This document shows positions 7,552 to 16,194 of a stretch of 34,026 bases of DNA, piece after piece. Source of the DNA: Hyphomicrobiales bacterium (GTDB taxonomy: Bacteria > Pseudomonadota > Alphaproteobacteria > Rhizobiales > Methyloligellaceae). The DNA lies in NCBI GenBank assembly GCA_003135455.1, contig PLBV01000095.1, forward strand, positions 1 to 34,026, read 5' to 3'. Each line of letters begins with the position of its first letter. Position 1 is the first letter of the stretch. Made by a program: the position numbers and the translations under genes. The notes beneath the pieces were generated by a model, which had not been told where the DNA came from, made no database searches, and saw only the letters and a list, made by a program, of their open reading frames with translations.

Positions 7552-9378
7552 ATGCAAGAGAGCAACAAAGCTACGCAAGAGAGCGACAAAGCCGAAGCCA
7601 AATCCGAAGGCTATCAAGTCAATCAGCTCGACGTGCTCGCCCGTAATATGGTGCGGCTGTTCGACGAGGGGGCCAAGGTGCTCGGGACCTTGGCCGAGCG
7701 CGGCAACGGCGCGGGGCCCTATAGCATGTCGACCGAGGCCGGTGAGGCGGCGAAATCGCTGGGCGAGATCGCGCGGCACTGGGTCAGCGACCCGGGCAAG
7801 CTTGCGGCAGCGCAGAACGAGCTGTTCAGCGGCTATGCCGAGCTCTGGGGCCGATCGTTCCGCCGCTTCCTTGGCGAGGATGTGAAGCCGGTGATCGAGC
7901 CTGAGCCGGGCGACAACCGCTTCAAGGACCCGGACTGGTCGAACGGGCAGTACTTCGACTTCTGGAAGCAGGCCTACCTCATCACCTCCCGCTGGGCCGA
8001 GGACGTGACGCGCAAGACCGAGGGGATCGACGACAAGACGCGCAAGAAGGCGTTGTTCTATCTCGAGCAGATGCTGTGCGCGCTTTCGCCGTCGAACTTC
8101 GCGCTCACCAATCCTGAGGTGCTGCGCACCACGCTCGCCACCAACGCCGAGAACCTGGTCAGGGGCATGGCCCAGTTCGCGCACGACCTCGAGCAATCGA
8201 AGGACCTGCTGCGCATCAGCCAGACGGACTTGTCCGCTTTCGAGGTGGGACGGAATCTTGCCGTGACTCCGGGCAAGGTCGTGTTCCAGAACGATCTCAT
8301 CCAGCTCATCCAATATGCGCCGAGCACCGCCGAGGTCCATGAGCGGCCGCTGCTCGTCGTGCCGCCATGGATCAACAAATATTACATCCTCGATCTCGTG
8401 CCGGAGAAGAGCTTCATCAAATGGGCGGTCGATCAGGGTTTCACCGTGTTCATGGTCTCCTGGGTGAACCCGGACGGAGCTTTGGTGCAGAAGTCCTTCG
8501 AGGACTATATGCACGACGGCATCTTGGCCGCGGTCGAGGCGGTCAACCGGCAGGTCGGCGTCCACAACATCAATGCGCTCGGCTATTGCGTCGGCGGCAC
8601 GCTGCTTGCCTCGACGCTGGCCTATATGGCCGCCAAGGGCGACGACCGCATCTCCTCGGCGAGCTTCCTCGCGGCGCAGGTCGATTTCAGCGAGGCGGGC
8701 GATCTGCTCGTCTTTATCGATGATGCGCAGCTGAAGGCGCTCGAGGAGATGATGGCCGAGCAAGGCTATCTCGACGGCTCGCGCATGGCGGCGGTGTTCA
8801 ACATGCTTAGGCCCCGCGATCTCATCTGGCCTTACGTGGTCAACAATTATCTCCTCGGCAAGAAGCCCTTCCCTTTCGATCTGCTCTACTGGAACGCAGA
8901 TTCGACCAGGCTGCCCGCCGCCAACCACGCTTTCTATTTGCGGGAGTTCTACCACCTCAACCGCCTGAGCAAGGGCGAGATGCAACTCGGCGGTGAGCGG
9001 CTCGACTTGAAGCGCATCACCATCCCGATCTATGAGCTCGCCACCAAGGAGGACCACATCGCGCCGGCGCGCTCGGTGTTCTTGGGGTCGAAGCTGTTCG
9101 GCGGACCGGTCCGCTTCGTCATGGCCGGTTCCGGCCATATCGCGGGCGTGGTCAATCCACCGGCCAGGAAGAAATATCAATTCTGGTGTGGCGCGCCGGC
9201 GGCTTCGCTGCCCGACTGGATGGCGAATGCGATGGAGGCCCCGGGCTCCTGGTGGCCCGATTGGGCGGGTTGGCTTGGCGAGCAGGCGGGTGGGAAGGTG
9301 CCGGGGCGCGACCCATCCTCAGGACCGCTGCCGCCGATCGAGGACGCGCCCGGGTCCTTTGTGAGGGCGCGGCATTAG
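7552..9378 (+). CDS. phaC: Class I poly(3-hydroxyalkanoate) synthase PhaC
   Basis: It polymerises (R)-3-hydroxyacyl-CoA into polyhydroxyalkanoate on cytoplasmic granules. At 608 aa it has class I length. Visible features are the N-terminal PhaC domain (FKDPDWSNGQYFDFWKQAYL, about 124-143), the lipase-like box GYCVGGT with nucleophile Cys at about 346, the Asp in ATKEDHIAP (about D501), and the His in AGSGHIAGVVNPP (about H529), so the catalytic triad is complete. PWINKYYILDL and the conserved Trp-rich C-terminus are also present. It is transcribed divergently from the small lipoprotein gene. No phaA, phaB or phasin gene is adjacent, so the monomer pathway must be encoded elsewhere. Possible CtrA-type TTAA boxes lie just upstream. 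Confidence 0.97.
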   Translation: MQESNKATQESDKAEAKSEGYQVNQLDVLARNMVRLFDEGAKVLGTLAERGNGAGPYSMSTEAGEAAKSLGEIARHWVSDPGKLAAAQNELFSGYAELWGRSFRRFLGEDVKPVIEPEPGDNRFKDPDWSNGQYFDFWKQAYLITSRWAEDVTRKTEGIDDKTRKKALFYLEQMLCALSPSNFALTNPEVLRTTLATNAENLVRGMAQFAHDLEQSKDLLRISQTDLSAFEVGRNLAVTPGKVVFQNDLIQLIQYAPSTAEVHERPLLVVPPWINKYYILDLVPEKSFIKWAVDQGFTVFMVSWVNPDGALVQKSFEDYMHDGILAAVEAVNRQVGVHNINALGYCVGGTLLASTLAYMAAKGDDRISSASFLAAQVDFSEAGDLLVFIDDAQLKALEEMMAEQGYLDGSRMAAVFNMLRPRDLIWPYVVNNYLLGKKPFPFDLLYWNADSTRLPAANHAFYLREFYHLNRLSKGEMQLGGERLDLKRITIPIYELATKEDHIAPARSVFLGSKLFGGPVRFVMAGSGHIAGVVNPPARKKYQFWCGAPAASLPDWMANAMEAPGSWWPDWAGWLGEQAGGKVPGRDPSSGPLPPIEDAPGSFVRARH

Positions 9379-9394
9379 AGACTGACTGACTCAG

Positions 9395-9477
9395 CGTCAT
9401 TCCGGCGCAAGTCGGAATCCAGGAGAAAACGATACCGACCCCGTTATGGCTGGATCCCGGCTTTCGCCGGGATGACG
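9395..9477. repeat. Paired palindromic REP-like element
   Basis: Two arms form a large inverted repeat: CGTCATTCCGGCGCAAGTCGGAAT...CCAGG (9395-9423) and CTGGATCCCGGCTTTCGCCGGGATGACG (9450-9477). Each arm can also fold on itself, for example ATCCCGGC-TTTC-GCCGGGAT. Elements with the GTCAT...ATCCCGGC/GCCGGGATGAC signature are common intergenic repeats in proteobacteria. It sits between the convergent phaC and argC genes, where it may also act as a bidirectional terminator. Confidence 0.8.
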
Positions 9478-9496
9478 AAATTGCGTTCGGACTTGC

Positions 9497-10546
9497 TCAC
9501 GGGAACAGCGGGAGCTGCTCCAGCCCAAGCGTCTCCTCGAAGCCGAACATCAAATTGAAGTTCTGCAGCGCCTGGCCGGCGGAGCCCTTCACCAGATTGT
9601 CGATGGCCGAGACGACGATGGCCCTGCCGGGAATGCGGTCGGTGAAAACGCCGATATGGCAGAAGTTCGAGCCGCGCACATGCTGGGTCGCGGGGACGAC
9701 GCCCTCCTCCACCACGCGTATGAAGGGGCTTCCGGCATAAGCGCCCGCCAGCGCGTGGCGGAGATCGTCCGCCGCCGCCTTGCCGCTGAGCCGTACATAG
9801 CAGGTGCAGAGCTCCCCCCGGCTCATGGGAACGAGATGCGGCGTGAAGTTGATGGTCACCGGCTTGCTGCCTGCGCGCGCGAGTTCCTGCTCGATCTCGG
9901 GCACGTGGCGGTGGCAGCCGATGGCATAGGGTGACAGTCCTTCGCCGGCTTCCGAGAACAGGATGTTCTGCTTCAGCGTCCGCCCCGCCCCCGACACGCC
10001 TGACTTGGCGTCGATGATCAGATCTTCGAGGGCGATGAGCTTGGCCTTGGCGAGCGGCAGAAGCGCGAGCAGCACGGCAGTCGGGTAGCAGCCGGGACAG
10101 GCAACGATCTGGGCGCCTTTAATCTGGTCGCGATAATGCTCGGTTAGTCCGTATACGGCATTTGCCAGCAGCTCGGGCGCACTATGCCCGCCTTCATACC
10201 ATTGGGCATAGACGTCGGGATCGCGCAGGCGGAAATCCGCCGACATGTCGATGATTTTGACGCGCTCCGGTAGCTTGCTGATCTCGCCATGGGCGGTGCC
10301 ATGGGGCAGGCCGCAAAAGGCTATTTCGATCTCCGTCCAGTCCACCGCATCGGTGGTCACCAGCGCGGGCAGGTCGAGGCTGGCAAGATGAGGGAAGACT
10401 TGCGCCAGCGTCTGGCCGGCGTGGCCCTTGGCGGTGAGCGCGGTGATGGCAATTTGCGGGTGCCGCGCGGCGAGCCGGATCAGATCGGCGCCGGTATAGC
10501 CGCTCGCGCCGAGCACCGCGGCTCTGATCGGTTTCTCCTTGGCCAT
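9497..10546 (-). CDS. argC: N-acetyl-gamma-glutamyl-phosphate reductase ArgC
   Basis: It reduces N-acetylglutamyl-5-phosphate to the semialdehyde with NADPH, the third step of arginine synthesis. The N-terminal nucleotide-binding motif is AAVLGASGYTGADLIRL (about 9-25). The active-site Cys lies in ACPGCYPTAVLLAL (C153), and VSGAGR and PHLVPMSRG follow in the dimerisation/catalytic domain. The ORF track starts at 10600. I chose the ATG at 10546 (MAKEKPIRAAV), giving 349 aa, the usual length. It lies downstream of rplM-rpsI on the same strand, an order I recall as frequent in Hyphomicrobiales, with a 137-nt gap that could hold its own promoter. Confidence 0.96.
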   Translation of the reverse strand: MAKEKPIRAAVLGASGYTGADLIRLAARHPQIAITALTAKGHAGQTLAQVFPHLASLDLPALVTTDAVDWTEIEIAFCGLPHGTAHGEISKLPERVKIIDMSADFRLRDPDVYAQWYEGGHSAPELLANAVYGLTEHYRDQIKGAQIVACPGCYPTAVLLALLPLAKAKLIALEDLIIDAKSGVSGAGRTLKQNILFSEAGEGLSPYAIGCHRHVPEIEQELARAGSKPVTINFTPHLVPMSRGELCTCYVRLSGKAAADDLRHALAGAYAGSPFIRVVEEGVVPATQHVRGSNFCHIGVFTDRIPGRAIVVSAIDNLVKGSAGQALQNFNLMFGFEETLGLEQLPLFP

Positions 10547-10683
10547 GATCTGATCTTTTCCCGACGGCCCGTTTCGAAGCGGACTTAGCGGAATTCGCAA
10601 GCGTGCGAAATGCGAAAGATTTGCGCTTCTGACCCACCAAGCAATTGGCGGGCGGGGCTCGCGCTAGAGACGCGAAATCGCCC

Positions 10684-11199
10684 TTAGCGCTTGGAGAACT
10701 GGAAGCTCTTTCGGGCCTTGGCCTTGCCGTACTTCTTGCGCTCGACCACGCGGGCATCGCGGGTCAGGAACCCGCCCTTCTTGAGCACGCCGCGCAGCTC
10801 GGGCTCGAAGTGGGTCAACGCCCTGGAGATGCCGTGGCGTACGGCGCCGGCCTGGCCGGACAGACCGCCGCCCGCCACGGTGCAGACGACGTCGAACTGC
10901 CCCTCGCGCTTGGCGGCCACCAGCGGCTGCTTGAGGATCATCTGCAGCACGGGGCGCGCGAAATAAACAACGAGGTCCCTACCGTTGATCGTGATCTTGC
11001 CGGGGCCCTGCTTCACCCATACGCGCGCAACGGCGTCCTTGCGCTTGCCGGTGGCATAGGCGCGGCCAAAATTGTCGACCTTGCGCTCATAGACGCGCGC
11101 GGGCGGTGCCGCGGTCTCGCCTTGCAGGCCGACTTGCAGCCCGCTCAAATTTTGCAGGCTGCCAAGATCTTCGAGACTCCTCACCTCAGCATTGGGCAT
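10684..11199 (-). CDS. rpsI: Small ribosomal subunit protein uS9
   Basis: This 30S protein reaches the P-site tRNA with its basic C-terminal tail. The core [26 protein letters not shown], the family signature [19 protein letters not shown], and the tail [27 protein letters not shown] with a terminal Lys-Arg are all intact. The start at ATG 11199 gives 171 aa, with an acidic N-terminal extension of about 40 residues that is usual in alphaproteobacteria but absent from the shorter E. coli protein. AAGGAG, 11 nt upstream, lies inside the end of rplM, whose stop codon is only 4 nt from this ATG, so the two are translationally linked. The longer ORF in the track is a frame overlap with rplM. Confidence 0.97.
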   Translation of the reverse strand: MPNAEVRSLEDLGSLQNLSGLQVGLQGETAAPPARVYERKVDNFGRAYATGKRKDAVARVWVKQGPGKITINGRDLVVYFARPVLQMILKQPLVAAKREGQFDVVCTVAGGGLSGQAGAVRHGISRALTHFEPELRGVLKKGGFLTRDARVVERKKYGKAKARKSFQFSKR

Positions 11200-11203
11200 T
11201 TGG

Positions 11204-11668
11204 TCAGGCGCTCCTTGCGTTCTTGGAATTGAGGGCGGCGACGTCGACCGTCGTCGGCTCCTGCGCGGTGTGGGGATGCTCGGCGCCGGCATAGACGCGC
11301 AAGTTCTTGAGCTGCCTGCGGCCGAGCGGTCCGCGCGGCAGCATGCGCTCCACCGCCTTGTGCAGCACCCGCTCCGGATGCTTGCCGTCCAGGATCTTCT
11401 CCGCCGTGCGGCTCTTGATGCCGCCCGGATAGCCGGTATGCCAGTAATAGACCTTGTCGGCGCGCTTGTTGCCGGAGAGCACGACCTTATCGGCGTTGAC
11501 CACGACGATATTGTCGCCGCAATCCATATGCGGCGTGAAGGTCGGCTTGTGCTTGCCTCGAAGCCTGGACGCGATCAGCGCCGCCAGGCGCCCCACGACG
11601 AGGCCGGCGGCATCGATCAGAATCCAGGATTTCTCGATATCCCCGGCCTTGGCGGAGTACGTCTTCAT
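11204..11668 (-). CDS. rplM: Large ribosomal subunit protein uL13
   Basis: This early-assembly 50S protein is recognised from [59 protein letters not shown] and the signature [23 protein letters not shown]. Two consecutive ATG codons (11671, 11668) are possible starts. The second gives the usual MKTYSAK beginning and 154 aa. It is first in the rplM-rpsI pair and transcribed divergently from the enoyl-CoA hydratase gene. The 100-nt gap should hold the ribosomal protein promoter, but I could not assign one confidently. Confidence 0.97.
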   Translation of the reverse strand: MKTYSAKAGDIEKSWILIDAAGLVVGRLAALIASRLRGKHKPTFTPHMDCGDNIVVVNADKVVLSGNKRADKVYYWHTGYPGGIKSRTAEKILDGKHPERVLHKAVERMLPRGPLGRRQLKNLRVYAGAEHPHTAQEPTTVDVAALNSKNARSA

Positions 11669-11768
11669 CACTAAAGCTCTTATGTAAGGGTTGGCGGCTT
11701 CTACCGGCTTGGCCCTGTGGGGTCAAGCCTGAAGCCGTCCAGCGGCGGATGGGAGAGAATCTCCGACT

Positions 11769-12617
11769 ATGACCGGTGAAGCTATAATGAAGACTGGGAC
11801 ACATGAAAATAGGGTTCGCCCTGTTCCTGACGGGCCGGTACTGTTGCGGGCCGACTTCGGCCCGGTTGCGCTCATCACCCTCAATCGGCCCGAGGCGCGC
11901 AACAGCCTGTCGCAAGAGCTGATCGCGGCGCTCAAGGGAGCCGTCGAGAAGATCAGCGAGGAAGGCACCATCGGTGCCGTCGTCATTACTGGCGCAGGCT
12001 CGTGCTTCTCCTCCGGCCATGATCTGAAGGAGCTCACCGCGCATCGCAACGATCCCGACAGCGGCCGAGGCTTCTTCGCCGCGACCATGGCGGCATGCTC
12101 GGCGCTCATGGTTTCCATCGTCCGCTGCCCCAAGCCCGTCATCGCGGCGGTGAACGGGGTCGCCACCGCGGCAGGATGCCAGCTCGTGGCGAGTTGCGAC
12201 CTCGCCGTGGCGAGTGCCGATGCGCGCTTTGCCACGCCCGGGGTCAATATCGGGCTCTTCTGCTCGACCCCCATGGTGGCGCTTTCCCGTAACGTGCCGC
12301 GCAAAGCCGCCATGGAGATGCTGCTGCTTGGCGACATGGTGAGCGCGGCCGATGCCAAGGAGCTTGGGCTGGTGAACCGCGTGGTGGCGGGCGATGAGCT
12401 GCAGGGTCAGGCCATCGAGCTTGGCCGCCGCATCGCCGCCAAGCCCGCGGCAACGCTAAAGCTCGGCAAGGAAGCCTTCTACCGCCAGCTCGAAATGCCG
12501 CTCGAGGAGGCCTATGGCTATGCGGCGGAGGTGATGGTGGCCAACATGCTGCATGCCGAGGCGGAAGAAGGCATCGGCGCCTTCCTCGACAAGCGGCAGC
12601 CACGCTGGCCGGAGTGA
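11769..12617 (+). CDS. Enoyl-CoA hydratase/isomerase family protein
   Basis: This 282-aa crotonase-fold protein shows LITLNRPEARNSLSQEL (about 37-53), the oxyanion-hole segment SGHDLKEL, and GVATAAGCQLVASCDLAVAS, which carries the second oxyanion glycine. The position often holding the first catalytic Glu in classical hydratases is occupied by Gln (AAGCQ), and GVNIGLFCSTPM replaces the usual PEV.LGL.P region. This is the pattern of the ECHDC3-like branch, whose substrate is not well defined. 'Hydratase' is therefore a family label, not a proven activity. It heads a plus-strand run: the CoA-binding gene starts 16 nt after its stop. Confidence 0.9.
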   Translation: MTGEAIMKTGTHENRVRPVPDGPVLLRADFGPVALITLNRPEARNSLSQELIAALKGAVEKISEEGTIGAVVITGAGSCFSSGHDLKELTAHRNDPDSGRGFFAATMAACSALMVSIVRCPKPVIAAVNGVATAAGCQLVASCDLAVASADARFATPGVNIGLFCSTPMVALSRNVPRKAAMEMLLLGDMVSAADAKELGLVNRVVAGDELQGQAIELGRRIAAKPAATLKLGKEAFYRQLEMPLEEAYGYAAEVMVANMLHAEAEEGIGAFLDKRQPRWPE

Positions 12618-12633
12618 GGCGCAAGCCGCTCGA

Positions 12634-13146
12634 ATGAACCACGACTCCTACAGCGACGCCTATATCAGCGATATCCTCCTGCGCCATCGCAACATCGCCA
12701 TGGTCGGCGCGAGCCCGAAGCCGGAACGGCCGAGCGCCTTTGCCATGAAATATCTCATGAGCAAAGGCTACCGGGTGATTCCCGTCAATCCAGGCCAGGC
12801 GGGAGAGGAGATCCTCGGCCAGAAGGTCTATGCGTCGTTGGCCGAGATCGAGGAGCCGGTCGAGATCGTCGATATCTTCCGCAACTCCGCCGCCGCGCTC
12901 GAGGTCACCCGAGAGGCGATCGCCATCGGGGCCAAGGTGGTCTGGATGCAGCTCGGCGTGCGCAATGACGAAGCGGCGCGGGAGGCGGAGGAAGCGGGCT
13001 TGCGTGTGGTGATGAACCGCTGCCCGAAGATCGAATACGCGCGGCTCTCCGGCGAGATTGGCTGGATGGGTGTCAATCGCCGGCTGATCGACAACCGCAA
13101 GCCCTTGCTGTTCGGCAAAGGCGGCGCGCTGAAGCGCGGGGCATGA
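12634..13146 (+). CDS. CoA-binding domain protein (YccU type)
   Basis: This small Rossmann-fold protein has the succinyl-CoA-synthetase-like CoA-binding domain: NIAMVGASPKPERPSAFAMKYLMSKGYRVIPVNPG (about residues 20-55), then VDIFRNSAAALEVTREAIAIGAKVVWMQLGV and VVMNRCPKIEYARL. The ORF track extends to 12553, overlapping the enoyl-CoA hydratase gene. ATG 12634 (MNHDSYSDAY) gives 170 aa. Family members bind CoA, but their cellular role is not settled. Its stop overlaps the next gene by ATGA, so the two are translationally coupled. Confidence 0.9.
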   Translation: MNHDSYSDAYISDILLRHRNIAMVGASPKPERPSAFAMKYLMSKGYRVIPVNPGQAGEEILGQKVYASLAEIEEPVEIVDIFRNSAAALEVTREAIAIGAKVVWMQLGVRNDEAAREAEEAGLRVVMNRCPKIEYARLSGEIGWMGVNRRLIDNRKPLLFGKGGALKRGA

Positions 13147-13562
13147 TCATGCGCGTCACGGTCGCGCTCTTGTGCCTTGCATGGCTATTCCTCCTGCCGG
13201 CGCCCGTTGCTCTTGCCGATCCCGTCGATCCGAGACCGCCCTTTATTGTGGAGCTGCAAAAGGCGGTTCAGGCCGGCGACAAGAACTGGATGGCTGCGCA
13301 CCTGCATCTGCCCGTCCGCTATTTCGGAGAAAAGACGCAACTCATCCGGAGCCGAGCCTGGTTCTTGAAGCATTATGCGACTGTGATGGGCCCCGAACTC
13401 AAAGCGAGCGTGCTGGCGCAAGACCCCGAGAAGTATTTCGAGAACTACCAAGGCCTGATGGTGGGCGAAGGCAGCCGCAACATCTGGTTTCAAGATTTCG
13501 GGGATATAGGCGCGGGACGAGGCGTGCATTTCGAAATCATAACGATCAACAACAGCCGCTAG
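13143..13562 (+). CDS. Conserved secreted protein, possible NTF2-like fold
   Basis: This 139-aa product has a clear signal peptide (MIMRVTVALLCLAWLFLLPAPVALA, cleavage probably after ALA). The mature part, with FIVELQKAVQAGDKNWMAAHLHLPV, RSRAWFLKHYATVM and ending EIITINNS, recalls small periplasmic proteins with an NTF2/SnoaL-like layout in which a helical start is followed by a QGLMVGEG..WFQDFG strand region. That fold link is from memory and weak. It starts within the stop codon of the CoA-binding gene (ATGA overlap). No function can be given. Confidence 0.75.
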   Translation: MIMRVTVALLCLAWLFLLPAPVALADPVDPRPPFIVELQKAVQAGDKNWMAAHLHLPVRYFGEKTQLIRSRAWFLKHYATVMGPELKASVLAQDPEKYFENYQGLMVGEGSRNIWFQDFGDIGAGRGVHFEIITINNSR

Positions 13563-13631
13563 GCTGTGGGCGGTGTGCGAGCGCCGCCTTTGCTATAGTC
13601 GGGGCCGAGCATCAGCCAGAGGAAAATGACG

Positions 13632-14918
13632 ATGTCCGCTGAAAGAAAGCCCGGCTTCAACACCCTCGCCATTCATGCCGGCGCGCAGCCCGACCCCGCC
13701 ACGGGGGCACGCGCCACGCCGATCTATCAGACCACGTCCTATGTCTTCGAGGACGTCGATCACGCCGCGGCGCTGTTCAACCTCGAGACCTTCGGCAACA
13801 TCTACACCCGCATCACGAACCCGACCCAGGCGGTGCTCGAGGAGCGGGTCGCAGCACTTGAGGGCGGCACGGCGGGGCTGGCGGTGGCCTCGGGCCACGC
13901 GGCGCAGGCGCTCGTCTTCCACGTCCTGCTGGAGCCCGGCGATGAGTTCGTAGCCGCGCGCCAGCTCTATGGTGGCTCGATCAACCAGTTCACCCAGTCC
14001 TTCAAGAAGTTCGGCTGGAGCGTGCGCTTCGCCGATACGGACGATGCGGGCTCGTTCCGAGCCGCGCTGACGCCCAAGACGAAAGCCATCTTCGTGGAGT
14101 CGATCGCCAATCCCGGCGGCATCATCACCGACATCGCTGCGATCTCGGCGGTGGCCAAGGACGCGGGCGTGCCGCTGATCGTCGACAATACGCTTGCCAC
14201 GCCCTATCTCATCCGGCCGATCCAGCATGGCGCCGACATCATCGTGCATTCGCTGACCAAGTTCTTAGGGGGCCACGGCAACTCGATCGGCGGGGCGATC
14301 GTGGATTGCGGCACCTTCGACTGGCTCGCAAGCGGGCGCTATCCGACGCTATCGGAGCCGTCGCCGAGCTATCACGGCATCATTTTCGCCGAGACCTTCG
14401 GCAATTTCGGCTTTGCCATCGCCGCCCGCGTCTTCTCTCTGCGTGATCTCGGTCCAGCCATCTCGCCCTTCAATGCGTTCCTGATTCTGACCGGCATCGA
14501 GACGTTGCCGCTCCGCATGCAGCGCCACTGCGACAATGCTCTCTCCGTGGCGGAGTGGCTGTCGGGCCATGAGAAGGTGGCGTGGGTGAACTATGCCGGG
14601 CTGCCGGGGAACAAATATTACGCGCTCGCCCGGCGCTATTGCCCGCTTGGCGCGGGTGCGGTGTTCACCTTCGGGCTCAAGGGTGGCTACGAGGGGGGCG
14701 TCAGGTTGGTGAGCAACGTCAGGCTGTTCAGCCACCTCGCCAATATTGGCGACACGCGGAGCCTGATCATCCATCCCGCCTCGACCACGCACCGGCAGCT
14801 TAGCGACGAGCAGCGTGCCCGTGCCGGCGCGGGTCCGGAAGTGGTGCGGCTCTCGGTCGGCCTAGAGGATGTGGCCGACATCATCGCCGATCTCGATCAG
14901 GCTCTTGCCGCGGTGTGA
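13632..14918 (+). CDS. metY: O-acetylhomoserine sulfhydrylase (aminocarboxypropyltransferase)
   Basis: It is a PLP enzyme of the Cys/Met-metabolism family that makes homocysteine from O-acetylhomoserine and sulfide in methionine synthesis. Family features include FNTLAIHAG near the start, TPIYQTTSYVF, NIYTRITNPTQAVLEERVAALEGG, LIVDNTLATPYL and HSLTKFLGGHGNSIGG with the Schiff-base Lys (about K210). The length, 428 aa, fits the long MetY group, not the roughly 390-aa MetB/MetZ group. I prefer ATG 13632 over 13626 because GAGG then has normal spacing. The 3' end overlaps the convergent ctaA gene by 22 nt. MetZ-like specificity for O-succinylhomoserine cannot be excluded. Confidence 0.92.
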   Translation: MSAERKPGFNTLAIHAGAQPDPATGARATPIYQTTSYVFEDVDHAAALFNLETFGNIYTRITNPTQAVLEERVAALEGGTAGLAVASGHAAQALVFHVLLEPGDEFVAARQLYGGSINQFTQSFKKFGWSVRFADTDDAGSFRAALTPKTKAIFVESIANPGGIITDIAAISAVAKDAGVPLIVDNTLATPYLIRPIQHGADIIVHSLTKFLGGHGNSIGGAIVDCGTFDWLASGRYPTLSEPSPSYHGIIFAETFGNFGFAIAARVFSLRDLGPAISPFNAFLILTGIETLPLRMQRHCDNALSVAEWLSGHEKVAWVNYAGLPGNKYYALARRYCPLGAGAVFTFGLKGGYEGGVRLVSNVRLFSHLANIGDTRSLIIHPASTTHRQLSDEQRARAGAGPEVVRLSVGLEDVADIIADLDQALAAV

Positions 14919-16012
14919 GCTCTTGCGGTCGCGGGGGCGTGGCTCGCCAGCCAGAGATGGTGAAGGCTTGCGGCAAACACCACAATCGCGCCAGCTTGGT
15001 GCGCGAGACCGAGCCCGATCGGCACGGCGAGCAGAAGCGTCCAAATGCCAAGCGTGGCTTGCAGCAAGGCCAGGCATCCGAGCGTCAGCCCGCTCGCCAC
15101 AAGGGCCGGAGGCTTGTTGCTGGCGGCGAGCCAAGCGGCCTGGGCCACGCTTGCCAGCACCACGGTGTAGCCCAGCATGCGGTGGTCGAACTGCACCGTG
15201 AGCGGGTTCTCGAATAGGTTGAGATACCAAGGTTGCGCTGCGCCGAGGCCGTCCGGCACGAAGGCTCCGTTGATCAGCGGCCAGGTGTTGAATCCCATCC
15301 CCGCATCGAGGCCGGCTACCACCGCGCCGGCCAGCATTTGCAGATAGATAAGGCCGAGCAGACTGGCCGCGACCCAAATGGGGAGGCCTGAGCGTTTATC
15401 TGTGCGCCGCAGTTGGGCGTTCTGGCCCAGGCTAAAGAAGAGCCAGAGCGTGTAACCAAGGATCAGAACGGCGATGCCGAAATGGGCGGCGAGCCGGTAC
15501 TGGCTGACATCGGTCCTGGCGACGAGGCCGCTCTTCACCATGTACCAGCCCACGGCCCCCTGCAGGCCTCCAAGAATGAACAGGCCGGCAAGTCGCGGCA
15601 GCATCGCGCGGGGGATATACCCAGCCGCCCAGAAGCCAATAAACGGCAGGAGGAAGGCCGCGCCGATGAGGCGGCCAAGGAAGCGGTGCGCCCACTCCCA
15701 CCAATAGATGGTCTTGAATTGATCGAGGCTCATGCCCCGCTTGAGCTGGGTATATTCCGGGATCTGCTGATAGGCGGCGAAGGCCTTTTGCCAGTCGGTA
15801 TCGGAGAGCGGCGGCGCGGCCCCCATGATCGGCTGCCACTCGGTGATGGAGAGGCCGGAATCGGTGAGCCGCGTGGCGCCGCCGACCAGGATCATGGCCA
15901 CGATGAGGAGCGCGACGCATCCAAGCCAGATGCGCAGGGCGCGGCGCTTGGTGGCGGAGGCCAGTGCGTTGCTGGCGGGGGCGGCTAGGCTGGGCGCGGC
16001 AGCGGTGAGCAT
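14897..16012 (-). CDS. ctaA: Heme A synthase (COX15/CtaA)
   Basis: This polytopic inner-membrane enzyme oxidises heme O to heme A for aa3-type cytochrome oxidase. It has 371 aa with about eight hydrophobic segments arranged as two similar four-helix halves. The four conserved heme-ligand or catalytic histidines are visible: WWEWAHRFLGR (H109), YRLAAHFGI (H177), VQFDHRMLGY (H277) and LAHQAGAIV (H338). GGATRLTDSGLSITEWQPIMGAAPPL is the alphaproteobacterial type II signature with the long first loop. It is convergent with metY (22-nt overlap) and divergent from the DUF2842 gene. Its presence implies a heme-aa3 oxidase elsewhere in the genome. Confidence 0.96.
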   Translation of the reverse strand: MLTAAAPSLAAPASNALASATKRRALRIWLGCVALLIVAMILVGGATRLTDSGLSITEWQPIMGAAPPLSDTDWQKAFAAYQQIPEYTQLKRGMSLDQFKTIYWWEWAHRFLGRLIGAAFLLPFIGFWAAGYIPRAMLPRLAGLFILGGLQGAVGWYMVKSGLVARTDVSQYRLAAHFGIAVLILGYTLWLFFSLGQNAQLRRTDKRSGLPIWVAASLLGLIYLQMLAGAVVAGLDAGMGFNTWPLINGAFVPDGLGAAQPWYLNLFENPLTVQFDHRMLGYTVVLASVAQAAWLAASNKPPALVASGLTLGCLALLQATLGIWTLLLAVPIGLGLAHQAGAIVVFAASLHHLWLASHAPATARAHTAARA

Positions 16013-16073
16013 TGCGGTCTGATAGCGGGCGGGCGGGCGGAATTCAATGCGCTTGCCCTCTGGCCGATTGCCG

Positions 16074-16140
16074 CAGACTCCAGCCGTGATCAGACTCCAG
16101 CCGTCTCCTTTGAGGCCCGCGCAGCTTGCGCGGGCACCTC
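16074..16140. repeat. 14-bp direct repeat plus strong hairpin
   Basis: CAGACTCCAGCCGT occurs at 16074-16087 and 16091-16104. Directly after it, GAGGcCCGCGCA-GCT-TGCGCGGGcaCCTC (16112-16140) can form a long stem-loop. The element lies in the ctaA/DUF2842 divergent intergenic region, about 55 nt before the DUF2842 start. It could be a REP-like repeat or a leader structure. Confidence 0.65.
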
Positions 16141-16194
16141 AGGAGGACGGAGGGCAACTATCGGCGTTCCGATTGGCCGGCTATGGTCGCTCGC

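Noticed and set aside
7498-9180. 560-aa minus-strand ORF opposite phaC
   Set aside because: It is antisense to a clear PHA synthase, rich in Arg/His/Leu/Glu as expected from reverse reading of G+C-rich codons, and has no recognisable domain.
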